A DNA stretch of 64,000 bases. Source: Prevotella sp. E13-27. GTDB taxonomy: Bacteria > Bacteroidota > Bacteroidia > Bacteroidales > Bacteroidaceae. The position numbers were made by a program, and so were the translations under genes. Below, in pieces: positions 24,981 to 32,848 of the stretch (positions are counted from its first letter, which is position 1; each line of letters begins with the position of its first letter). The stretch spans positions 1,426,001 to 1,490,000 of the forward strand of contig NZ_JALPSC010000002.1 of the NCBI RefSeq assembly GCF_023217965.1, written 5' to 3'. The notes beneath the pieces were generated by a model that was given only the letters and a program-made list of their open reading frames with translations, was not told the origin of the DNA and made no database searches.

Positions 24981-27900
24981 ATGAATTTCGCAAACATTTT
25001 AAAAGCCCTGTTCGGTAGCAAAGCTGACCGAGACGAAAAGCTGATCAGACCTTTCGTAGAGAAGGTGAAGGCGGCCTACCCTGCACTTCAGCAGCTTTCA
25101 AACGACGAGCTTCGTGCACGCTCAGCAGCTATCCGTCAGCAGGTACAGTCTTCTGCAAAGCAGCAGAAAGACGAGATTGAGAAACTTAAGGCAACCATTG
25201 AGAACACGCCCCTTGACGAGCGTGCAAGCATCTTCGCAAAGATTGACAAGCTGGAGAAAGACGCCCTCGAGGTGTATGAGCAGGCTCTCAATGAGGTTAT
25301 GCCAGAGGTATTTGCAATAGTAAAAGACACTGCACGCCGCTTTGCCGAGAACGAGGAGACGATAGTCACAGCCAACGACTTCGACCGCGAGCTTGCAGGC
25401 GACCCACGTAAGGACTTCATCACCATCGACGGCGACAAAGCCATCTATCATAACCACTGGACAGCCGGTGGCAACGACCTTAAATGGGAGATGGTTCACT
25501 ATGACGTGCAGCTCTTCGGTGGCACAGTACTCCATCAGGGTAAGATTGCCGAGATGGCTACTGGTGAGGGTAAGACCCTTGTTGCCACCCTGCCGGTATT
25601 CCTCAATGCCCTCACAGGCAATGGCGTTCACGTGGTGACTGTCAACGACTATCTGGCTAAGCGTGACTCTGAATGGATGGGGCCACTTTACATGTTCCAC
25701 GGCCTTTCTGTTGACTGTATCGACAAGCACCAGCCCAACTCTGAGGAGCGTCGCCGTGCATACATGGCCGACATCACCTTCGGTACGAACAATGAGTTCG
25801 GCTTTGACTACCTGCGTGACAACATGGCCATATCACCTGCCGACCTCGTTCAGCGTGCGCACAACTACGCTATTGTCGATGAGGTTGACTCAGTGCTCAT
25901 TGACGATGCCCGCACACCTCTTATCATCAGTGGTCCTGTACCAAAGGGCGACGTACAGATGTTTGAGGAATATCAGCCATTGGTGGAGAAGCTCGTTGGC
26001 GTTCAGCGCCAGCTTGCCACACAGTATCTGGCTGAGGCAAAGCAGAAGATTTCTGAGGGTCAGAAGCTCATGGAGGAAGGCCGCAACAAGAAAGAGGCCG
26101 AACAGCTTCTTGAGGAAGGCTTCCTTTCACTCTACCGTTCTCACAAGGCTCTTCCAAAGAACAAGCCACTCATCAAGTACCTGTCGGAAGACGGTATCAA
26201 GAGCGGCATGCTCAAGACCGAGGAGATTTACATGGAGAACAACAACAAGCGTATGCCTGAAGCCGTAGAGCCCCTTTATTTCGTTGTTGACGAGAAGCTC
26301 AACTCATGCGACCTCACTGATAAAGGTACCGCATGGCTGGCAGGACAGGTTAACGACGCTCAGCTCTTCGTGCTCCCCGACATTGCAAGCCAGCTCTCAG
26401 CTGTTGAGGGTGACCACACCCTTAATGACGAGCAGCGCGTTGAGAAGAAAGACGAGCTGATGGCCCACTATGCCGTTCAGTCAGAGCGTGTTCACACACT
26501 TCAGCAGCTTCTCAAGGCATACTGCATGTTCAACAAGGACGATGAATATGTTGTCATCAACGGTGAGGTGAAGATTGTCGATGAGCAGACAGGCCGTATC
26601 ATGGAAGGCCGTCGCTGGAGCGATGGTCTGCACCAGGCTGTGGAGGCCAAAGAGCATGTTAAGGTAGAGGCTGCCACACAGACCTTTGCTACCATCACAC
26701 TGCAGAACTATTTCCGCATGTATCACAAGCTGGCAGGTATGACTGGTACCGCTTCTACTGAGGCAGGTGAGTTCTGGGACATCTACAAGCTTGACGTTGT
26801 GGAGATTCCTACCAATAAGCCCGTTATACGTAACGACATGGATGACCGTGTCTATAAGACAGCCCGTGAGAAATATAAGGCTGTCATTGACGAGGTTGTA
26901 AAAATGCGCAAGTCAGGACGTCCTACACTTATCGGTACTACATCAGTTGAGATTTCAGAGTTGCTCTCTCGAATGCTCGACATGTATGTAGATCCCGAGA
27001 CAGGTCGCCGCGAAGGCATTCCTCACCAGGTGCTTAACGCTAAGCTGCACCAGAAGGAGGCCGACATCGTGGCTCTGGCTGGTCAGCAGGACAGCAACGG
27101 CATGGGTGCTGTGACCATTGCCACCAACATGGCAGGTCGTGGTACCGATATCAAGCTCTCTCCTGAAGTGAAAGCCGCAGGCGGTCTTGCCATCATAGGC
27201 ACCGAGCGCCACGAGAGCCGTCGTGTGGACCGTCAGCTGCGTGGTCGTGCCGGTCGTCAGGGTGACCCGGGCTCATCAGTGTTCTACGTATCTCTTGAAG
27301 ACAAGCTCATGCGTCTGTTTGCCTCTGAGCGCATTGCTTCAGTCATGGACCGCCTTGGTTTCAAGGAGGGCGAGATGATTGAACATCCAATGATTTCGAA
27401 GAGCATCGAGCGTGCACAGAAGAAGGTCGAGGAGAACCACTTCGGTGTTCGTAAGCGTCTGCTCGAATATGATGACGTGATGAACAAGCAGCGTAAGGTG
27501 GTCTATGAGAAGCGTCACCACGCCCTCATGGGTGAGCGCATAGGCATGGACATTGCCAATGTCATCTGGGACCGCGTGGCAAGCGTTATCGAAAGCAACG
27601 ACTACGAGGGCTGCAAGGAAGAGTTCATCCGTCTGTTTGCCATGGAGGTGCCGTTCACTCAGGAACAGTTCGAGGACACTCGCAACCGTGAGAAGATGGA
27701 AGAGGACGCATTCCAGGCCGTACTTGCCAACTTCAACCGCAAGACAGAGCGCATTCAGGAAGTGGCATGGCCTGTAATCAAGCAGGTATATGAAACTCAG
27801 GGACAGATGTACGAGCGCATCATGGTGCCCATCACCGATGGTCGCCACATGTACAACATTGCATGTAACCTGCAGGAGGCCTACGACACCGAGTGTAAGT

Positions 27901-28373
27901 CGGTAGTGAAGCAGTTTGAGAAGCAGACCATGCTCCACATCATCGACGAGGCATGGAAGGAGAACCTCCGTGAACTTGACGAGCTGCGCCACTCTGTTCA
28001 GAACGCCAGCTACGAGCAGAAGGATCCTCTGCTCATCTTCAAGCTTGAGAGCGTTAAGCTGTTCGACAACATGGTGAACACCATGAACAACCGCACTGTA
28101 TCAATACTCACACGTGCTGCCATACCTGAGATTCAGCAGGTGCAGGAGGCAGCTCCAGAGGAGCATACAGACCGCCGTCAGTACACTGAGAACAAGCAGA
28201 CTCAGGAGGAGCAGCTTGTTGACAACAACCAGCGCGCCGCTGCCCAGCAGGACACCCGTGCACAGCAGCCCCGCACTCCTATCGTACGCGACAAGCTCCC
28301 CGGACGCAACGACCCATGTCCTTGCGGAAGCGGCAAGAAATTTAAGAACTGCCACGGAAAAGGACTGGTATAA
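24981..28373 (+). CDS. secA: Preprotein translocase ATPase SecA
   Basis: 1130-aa cytosolic/peripheral motor of Sec export. Walker [10 protein letters not shown], the DEVDS Walker B-like motif, [15 protein letters not shown] and the helicase motif [16 protein letters not shown] are all present. The scaffold and wing regions are followed by a Q/E-rich linker and a C-terminal SecB/zinc tail [17 protein letters not shown]. Bacteroidetes SecA proteins carry a large insertion between the nucleotide-binding motifs, seen here around residues 335-480. Start [10 protein letters not shown] chosen from the family and from the promoter position. Confidence 0.98.
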   Translation: MNFANILKALFGSKADRDEKLIRPFVEKVKAAYPALQQLSNDELRARSAAIRQQVQSSAKQQKDEIEKLKATIENTPLDERASIFAKIDKLEKDALEVYEQALNEVMPEVFAIVKDTARRFAENEETIVTANDFDRELAGDPRKDFITIDGDKAIYHNHWTAGGNDLKWEMVHYDVQLFGGTVLHQGKIAEMATGEGKTLVATLPVFLNALTGNGVHVVTVNDYLAKRDSEWMGPLYMFHGLSVDCIDKHQPNSEERRRAYMADITFGTNNEFGFDYLRDNMAISPADLVQRAHNYAIVDEVDSVLIDDARTPLIISGPVPKGDVQMFEEYQPLVEKLVGVQRQLATQYLAEAKQKISEGQKLMEEGRNKKEAEQLLEEGFLSLYRSHKALPKNKPLIKYLSEDGIKSGMLKTEEIYMENNNKRMPEAVEPLYFVVDEKLNSCDLTDKGTAWLAGQVNDAQLFVLPDIASQLSAVEGDHTLNDEQRVEKKDELMAHYAVQSERVHTLQQLLKAYCMFNKDDEYVVINGEVKIVDEQTGRIMEGRRWSDGLHQAVEAKEHVKVEAATQTFATITLQNYFRMYHKLAGMTGTASTEAGEFWDIYKLDVVEIPTNKPVIRNDMDDRVYKTAREKYKAVIDEVVKMRKSGRPTLIGTTSVEISELLSRMLDMYVDPETGRREGIPHQVLNAKLHQKEADIVALAGQQDSNGMGAVTIATNMAGRGTDIKLSPEVKAAGGLAIIGTERHESRRVDRQLRGRAGRQGDPGSSVFYVSLEDKLMRLFASERIASVMDRLGFKEGEMIEHPMISKSIERAQKKVEENHFGVRKRLLEYDDVMNKQRKVVYEKRHHALMGERIGMDIANVIWDRVASVIESNDYEGCKEEFIRLFAMEVPFTQEQFEDTRNREKMEEDAFQAVLANFNRKTERIQEVAWPVIKQVYETQGQMYERIMVPITDGRHMYNIACNLQEAYDTECKSVVKQFEKQTMLHIIDEAWKENLRELDELRHSVQNASYEQKDPLLIFKLESVKLFDNMVNTMNNRTVSILTRAAIPEIQQVQEAAPEEHTDRRQYTENKQTQEEQLVDNNQRAAAQQDTRAQQPRTPIVRDKLPGRNDPCPCGSGKKFKNCHGKGLV

Positions 28374-28390
28374 ATTGAGAGTTGAGAAAT
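28374..28390. repeat. Short 7-bp repeat (2 units) between secA and the ABC gene
   Basis: ATTGAGAGTTGAGAAAT fills the gap between the secA stop and the next ATG. It is the same heptamer class as at 3594, 15637, 16282 and 31476 and carries TGA in two frames. Confidence 0.7.
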
Positions 28391-29176
28391 ATGATTAAAA
28401 TCGAAAATCTCAAGAAGCAATTTGGCGAGACAATAGCCTGCGACATCCCATCGTTCACCGTTAACGATGGCGATGTTGTAGGACTCGTTGGAAACAATGG
28501 TGCCGGCAAGACCACGCTCTTCCGCTTATTATTAGACCTGTTAAAGCCTGATAGCGGAACCGTGATGATTAACGGCATCAACCCTGCTGAGAGCGAAGAG
28601 TGGAAGCCATTCACAGGTGCCCATATCGATGAGGGATTCCTCATTGACTATCTCACCCCAGAAGAGTATTTCAGCTTCATCGGTAAGATTAGCGACCTCA
28701 CCCCTGCCGAGGTGGAGAGCCGTCTTAACGACTTTGAGCGTTTTGCAGGCGACGAAGTGTTGGGACAGAAGAAGCTTATTCGCAACCTTTCTGCTGGCAA
28801 CAAGCAGAAGGTAGGCATCATTGCCGCACTCATGCGCAAGCCCAGTCTCGTGATACTTGATGAGCCATTCAACTTTCTTGACCCATCAGGTCAGAACATC
28901 CTGAAGCACCTCATTACTGACTACAATCACAAGACAGGTGCCACGATAATAATCAGCTCCCATAACCTCCAGCACACCATCGAGGTATCAACACGCATTG
29001 CGCTGCTTGAGAAAGGCAGAATCATCAAAGACCTCGCTAACGAGAATCAAAGTGCTAAGGCCGAGCTTACCGCTTATTTCGAGGTTGATGAGACTCAAGA
29101 CACAGCACACGAAATGGCTGAAGATTTCAATAACGACGACACACAAGAAAGTGTATCGGAAGAGAGCAAAATATAA
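28391..29176 (+). CDS. ABC transporter ATP-binding protein
   Basis: 261-aa ATPase of the ABC-2/CcmA-like export type. Walker A GNNGAGKTT, Q-loop region, signature LSAGNKQK, Walker B LVILDEPFNFLDPSG and H-loop ISSHN are all intact. The C-terminal 25 residues are acidic and disordered. No permease lies beside it; a DUF5687 permease-like protein at 39176-40660 is a possible but distant partner. The start is the ATG at 28391; an upstream non-ATG start would lie within the 7-bp repeat. Confidence 0.93.
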   Translation: MIKIENLKKQFGETIACDIPSFTVNDGDVVGLVGNNGAGKTTLFRLLLDLLKPDSGTVMINGINPAESEEWKPFTGAHIDEGFLIDYLTPEEYFSFIGKISDLTPAEVESRLNDFERFAGDEVLGQKKLIRNLSAGNKQKVGIIAALMRKPSLVILDEPFNFLDPSGQNILKHLITDYNHKTGATIIISSHNLQHTIEVSTRIALLEKGRIIKDLANENQSAKAELTAYFEVDETQDTAHEMAEDFNNDDTQESVSEESKI

Positions 29177-29226
29177 AAAAAAGCAAAAAAATATGCATAA
29201 TATTTTCGTATCTGACTGAAAAACAG

Positions 29227-29234
29227 TATCTTTG
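29227..29234 (+). promoter_or_regulatory. -7 element upstream of the HU-like gene
   Basis: TATCTTTG with a TTTCG (-33-like) about 18 nt upstream; 44 nt before the ATG at 29279. Confidence 0.6.
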
Positions 29235-29278
29235 CACTCCAAATTCGAAAAATCATATTATTAGAAAGCAAAAATAAC

Positions 29279-29578
29279 ATGACTAAAGCTGAAATAATTA
29301 GCAACATTGCCGAACAGACAGGCATGAACAAGCGTGAGATTGCCATCACTGTTGAAGCATTCATGGAAGAGATTCGCAACAGCTTGGCTAACAACAAAGA
29401 GAACGTTTATCTCCGCGGTTTTGGTAGCTTCATCGTTAAGCATCGCGCACAGAAGACAGCTCGTAACATCTCAAAGAACACTACCCTCGTTATTGAGGCT
29501 CACGACCTGCCAGCATTCAAGCCTGCCAAGAGTTTCATTGATCGCATGGACGGCATTGAGGTTATAGAGGAAGACTAA
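29279..29578 (+). CDS. HU/IHF family DNA-binding protein
   Basis: 99-aa nucleoid protein: helical N-terminal half (MTKAEIISNIAEQTGMNKRE), then the conserved LRGFGSFIVKHRAQKTARN and a DNA-binding arm ending in FKPAKSFIDRM. The DLPAFKPAKSF end is characteristic. Full length, with its own promoter, and followed by the small basic protein gene. Confidence 0.95.
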   Translation: MTKAEIISNIAEQTGMNKREIAITVEAFMEEIRNSLANNKENVYLRGFGSFIVKHRAQKTARNISKNTTLVIEAHDLPAFKPAKSFIDRMDGIEVIEED

Positions 29579-29615
29579 ACATTCAAAGTAATTATTCAAA
29601 TAAACATTTACAATT

Positions 29616-29705
29616 ATGCCTAACGGAAAGAAGAAGAAGGGCCACAAGATGGCTACGCACAAGCGCAAGAAGCGTCTGCGTAAGAACAGACATAAGAGCA
29701 AGTAA
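29616..29705 (+). CDS. 29-residue highly basic protein, candidate ribosomal (AURKAIP1/COX24-like)
   Basis: ATG to TAA encodes 29 residues, of which 17 are Lys or Arg, with a central KMATHKRKKRLRKNRHK motif. Very short basic proteins with ATHKRKKR-x-RKNRHK are conserved in Bacteroidetes and are grouped with the COX24/AURKAIP1 C-terminal domain, whose mitochondrial member (mS38) sits in the small ribosomal subunit. A ribosomal role is therefore likely but inferred. Lies between the HU-like gene and a terminator. Confidence 0.8.
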   Translation: MPNGKKKKGHKMATHKRKKRLRKNRHKSK

Positions 29706-29742
29706 GCAACGGCTCACACCGTGTCTGTAAAGAAATTTGAAA

Positions 29743-29792
29743 GGAGTGTACCATAGCATAAAACACGTGATATGCTGGGTACGCCCTTTTTG
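29743..29792 (+). terminator. Rho-independent terminator after the small basic protein gene
   Basis: Imperfect stem GGAGTGTACCATAGCATA with TATGCTGGGTACGCCC (G-T pairs), loop of about 10 nt, followed by TTTTTG. Confidence 0.8.
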
Positions 29793-29845
29793 TTTAATAG
29801 TTTAACTTACAACACTTTTAAAGTTCAAAAGTTCACAGTAAAAAA

Positions 29846-31420
29846 ATGACAAGTGAAGTAATCATCGATGTACAGCCGAAGGACATCTCCATCGCCCTGC
29901 TTGAAGACAAGCAGCTCGTGGAGTATCAGAACGAGCCTCGCTCGGCCTCCTATTCTGTAGGCAACATCTACATCGGCAAAGTCCGCAAGGTTATGCCCGG
30001 ACTGAATGCTTGCTTCGTGGATGTCGGCTCTGAGCGCGACGCGTTTTTGCACTATCTGGACTTGGGACTTCAATTTAGCTCTTTTGAGAAATATCTCAAA
30101 CAAGTAGCCAGCGACCGCAAGAAGCTCTATCCGCTTCAGAAAGCCATGCGTCTGCCAGACCTGCCTAAAGAGGGAACCATTCAGTCAATGGTACAGGTGG
30201 GACAGGAGGTGCTGGTACAGGTTGTCAAGGAACCCATCAACACTAAGGGTCCACGTCTCACCTGTGACCTCAGTTTCGCTGGCCGCTACATGGTACTCAT
30301 CCCATTCGGCGACAAGGTATCGGTAAGTTCAAAAATCAAGAAAGGCGAAGAGCGCAGCCGCTTGAAGCAGCTGGTGCAGAGCATGAAGCCAAAGAATTTT
30401 GGCGTCATCGTGCGCACCGTTGCAGAAGGAAAGCGAGCAGCAGAACTCGACCAGGAACTTAAAGTACTCTTAAAGCGTTGGGAAGACGCCATCACACGTG
30501 TTCAGAAGACCACAGAGCGCCCACAGCTCATCTTCGAGGAGCAAAGCCGCAGCGTCGCACTCATCCGCGACCTTTTCAACCCCACCTATGACGGCATCTA
30601 CGTCAACGACTCCGATGTCTATGACCAGATTCACGACTACGTCTCACTCATAGCCCCTGAAAGGGCCGACGTAGTGAAGCTTTACAACGGTAACGTGCCC
30701 ATCTTTGACAATTTCAACGTTACCAAGCAGATAAAATCGGGATTCGGACGTACCGTCAACTACAAGCGCGGCGCTTACCTCATCATTGAGCACACCGAGG
30801 CCATGCACGTGGTCGATGTGAACAGCGGAACACGTATCAAGAAAGATAACGGACAGGAAGAAAATGCTCTTGAGACCAATCTCGGAGCTGCCGACGAGCT
30901 GGCACGCCAGCTGCGACTGCGCGACATGGGAGGCATCATCGTCGTTGACTTCATCGACATGAACCTCGCTGAAGACCGCCAGCTGCTTTATGAGCGCATG
31001 TGCGAGAACATGAAGAAAGACCGCGCACGCCATAACATCCTGCCTCTGTCGAAGTTTGGACTGATGCAGATCACACGTCAGCGCGTGCGTCCTGCCATGG
31101 ACGTTGCCGTTGAGGAGAACTGCCCCACATGTCACGGCACAGGCAAGATAAAGTCGAGCATCCTGTTCACCGACCAACTGGAGAGCAAAATTGACAGTCT
31201 CGTCAACAAGATAGGCATACGTCGTTTCACATTGCACGTACATCCCTATGTTGCAGCATTCATCAACAAGGGCGTATTCTCGCTCAAACGCCGCTGGCAG
31301 CTGAAGTACGGCTTCGGTCTGGACATTGTCGCCAGCCAGAAGCTTGCATTCCTGCAGTACGAGTTCTACGATCAGAACCGCCAGCTCATTGAGATGCAAG
31401 AAGAAATTGACAAGGCCTAA
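29846..31420 (+). CDS. rng: Ribonuclease E/G
   Basis: 524-aa endoribonuclease for rRNA maturation and mRNA decay. The S1 RNA-binding domain is at about 40-125 (GNIYIGKVRKVMPGLNACFV); the RNase H-like/catalytic region has TRIKKDNGQEE, GGIIVVDFIDM (catalytic Asp) and a second metal-binding Asp region; the zinc-link CPTCHGTG is near 425. There is no long C-terminal scaffold, so it is RNase G-sized, as usual in Bacteroidetes. Confidence 0.97.
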   Translation: MTSEVIIDVQPKDISIALLEDKQLVEYQNEPRSASYSVGNIYIGKVRKVMPGLNACFVDVGSERDAFLHYLDLGLQFSSFEKYLKQVASDRKKLYPLQKAMRLPDLPKEGTIQSMVQVGQEVLVQVVKEPINTKGPRLTCDLSFAGRYMVLIPFGDKVSVSSKIKKGEERSRLKQLVQSMKPKNFGVIVRTVAEGKRAAELDQELKVLLKRWEDAITRVQKTTERPQLIFEEQSRSVALIRDLFNPTYDGIYVNDSDVYDQIHDYVSLIAPERADVVKLYNGNVPIFDNFNVTKQIKSGFGRTVNYKRGAYLIIEHTEAMHVVDVNSGTRIKKDNGQEENALETNLGAADELARQLRLRDMGGIIVVDFIDMNLAEDRQLLYERMCENMKKDRARHNILPLSKFGLMQITRQRVRPAMDVAVEENCPTCHGTGKIKSSILFTDQLESKIDSLVNKIGIRRFTLHVHPYVAAFINKGVFSLKRRWQLKYGFGLDIVASQKLAFLQYEFYDQNRQLIEMQEEIDKA

Positions 31421-31438
31421 GCAAGCCCCCAAAAAATC

Positions 31439-31474
31439 AAGGTCGGTACCCACTGAGGATACCGACCTTTTTTC
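31439..31474 (+). terminator. Rho-independent terminator after rng
   Basis: Perfect 10-bp stem AAGGTCGGTA / TACCGACCTT with an 11-nt loop, followed by a T run. Confidence 0.92.
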
Positions 31475-31475
31475 T

Positions 31476-31552
31476 TACCTCTCACCTCTCCCTTCTTACC
31501 TCTTACCTCTTACCTCTCACCTCTTACCTCTCACCTCTTACCTCTCACCTCT
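31476..31552. repeat. 7-bp repeat array (about 10 units) at the transposase 3' end
   Basis: On the minus strand, about ten TGAGAGG/TAAGAGG units. The last five codons and the TGA stop of the RAYT-like gene lie inside the array: the first two stop triplets fall out of frame, the third ends the protein. It also fills the gap to the rng terminator. Confidence 0.92.
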
Positions 31553-32676
31553 GTTTCCATTGCCATGCAAAATTCTTCGGCCATGCTGTTCAGGCTCACG
31601 CAGTCAGCACGACTGATGTGGCGCTTATCAGCGTCATAAGGCCAAGGACTTAAAATCAGCACCCTACCTGCAGCACAAGCGTCAAAGAGCGCATCAGAGG
31701 GCTTGTAATAATCGCGAAAACCATTGTCGGCAAGCAAGATGAAGGGATGTTGTTCGTTTATCAATACTTGCATCACCTGCTTCTCCTGTGGCGAGATGAA
31801 TGGCGACACCATCACGGTGCCCTTGCGAGCTGCCAGCACACAGCCGTTCATATAGTCACGAAGTGTCTGGCTGTCGCCATGCTCAGCCGCCTTCACCCAT
31901 ACGCTGCGCACATGCACCACATCGTAGTGCCCAGCATGCAGCAACGCCACATTGCCCACACCGTCAAAGCTGCGCCCACCAATCTCGATGCCCTTCTGCA
32001 CCCTGAAAAAGCCTGGCATCAGGCGCTTCGTAGCCAACCGCTGGGGGTTCATCCTCACATAGTGCATCATCGTTTGCAGCTGGCCGCGTCGCGACAGAGG
32101 CCGGATAAATGGCCGCTCCGTAAAGACAGGGAACGCCCAGCCGCCGTCTGCAGTCCTTCCTTCGGTTGTTCTCCCTTCGGTTGTTTTTCTCCCTTCGGTT
32201 GTTTTTCTCCCTTCGGTCGTTATCCCCGAATTTAATTCGGGAGAAACCGCCAAAGGAGAAACCGCCAAAGGAGAAACCGCCAAAGGAGAAACCGCCAAAG
32301 GAGAAACCGCCAAAGTATATGCTCTCCCCAGCTTCTTCACGCCCTGCCAGAATCCGCGAATCACGCTGCGTATGCTGGTGTCCATAACCCTCGTCACCCG
32401 AATGACGGCATGCAGGTGGTCGGGCATCAGGCAGAACTGGAAAATCCGAATATCGGGATAATGCTTGCACATCACATACAGCTCATCAACCACAGCATTG
32501 CCCAATGCCGTGCGCTCCACCCGCGCCTGAGAAGGGTCGTTCTGAGGTATCACCAGCGTGCCCAACAACGGCTGTCGCGACGGCACCGTCAGCGTAATAT
32601 GATAAGTGCAGACGCCCCTCCACGCCGTTCCCGGCTCCTGCCATTGCCATTGGTCTTCTGTAATAACGTCCATCAT
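31531..32676 (-). CDS. Y1 (RAYT-like) transposase with C-terminal extension
   Basis: 381-aa protein. The N-terminal HUH/Y1 transposase domain is recognisable from YHITLTVPSRQP, the family HUH equivalent FCLMPDHLHAVIRV and later MMHYVRMNPQR. Between helices lie two in-frame repeats: LAVSP five times and a TTEGRK type. Beyond the normal RAYT length is a ~150-residue extension (AGHYDVVHVRSVWVKAAEHG to LNSMAEEFC) with GTVMVSPFISPQEK and GRVLILSPWPY that resembles a Rossmann-type SLOG/DprA fold; this is a pattern judgement. The C-terminal five residues come from a 7-bp repeat. Start ATG at 32676 (next codon also ATG). Confidence 0.75.
   Translation of the reverse strand: MMDVITEDQWQWQEPGTAWRGVCTYHITLTVPSRQPLLGTLVIPQNDPSQARVERTALGNAVVDELYVMCKHYPDIRIFQFCLMPDHLHAVIRVTRVMDTSIRSVIRGFWQGVKKLGRAYTLAVSPLAVSPLAVSPLAVSPLAVSPELNSGITTEGRKTTEGRKTTEGRTTEGRTADGGWAFPVFTERPFIRPLSRRGQLQTMMHYVRMNPQRLATKRLMPGFFRVQKGIEIGGRSFDGVGNVALLHAGHYDVVHVRSVWVKAAEHGDSQTLRDYMNGCVLAARKGTVMVSPFISPQEKQVMQVLINEQHPFILLADNGFRDYYKPSDALFDACAAGRVLILSPWPYDADKRHISRADCVSLNSMAEEFCMAMETEVRGKR
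32158..32314. repeat. Two in-frame short tandem repeats inside the transposase
   Basis: 32240-32314 is five perfect 15-bp units GGAGAAACCGCCAAA (LAVSP on the coding strand). 32158-32222 is about four units of an 18-bp CTCCCTTCGGTTGTTTTT repeat (TTEGRK). Both are multiples of three and sit in a surface loop between conserved transposase helices. Confidence 0.92.
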
Positions 32677-32681
32677 GACTG

Positions 32682-32689
32682 CAAAGTTA
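32682..32689 (-). promoter_or_regulatory. -7 element directly before the transposase start
   Basis: TAACTTTG on the minus strand, 5 nt before the ATG at 32676; predicts a leaderless or near-leaderless message. Confidence 0.5.
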
Positions 32690-32848
32690 CTATTTTTCAA
32701 CCAATATAGTATGCAAAAAACGGAAGTGTTACGGCAATATACGAACTTTTTGAATAAAACCACTAATCAAGGAATGGTAATTTGTAGTCAAAATCCTCTC
32801 ATCACAAGAGTCCCTCTGTGAGTTCTGGTACTTCCTGCCTCTATATTT

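Noticed and set aside
28202..28420. Antisense ORFs over secA and other highly expressed genes
   Set aside because: Typical shadow frames of strongly codon-biased genes.
31531..32676. Complete IS200/IS605 element
   Set aside because: No TnpB, and no clear end hairpins next to the gene; more like a single domesticated RAYT gene.
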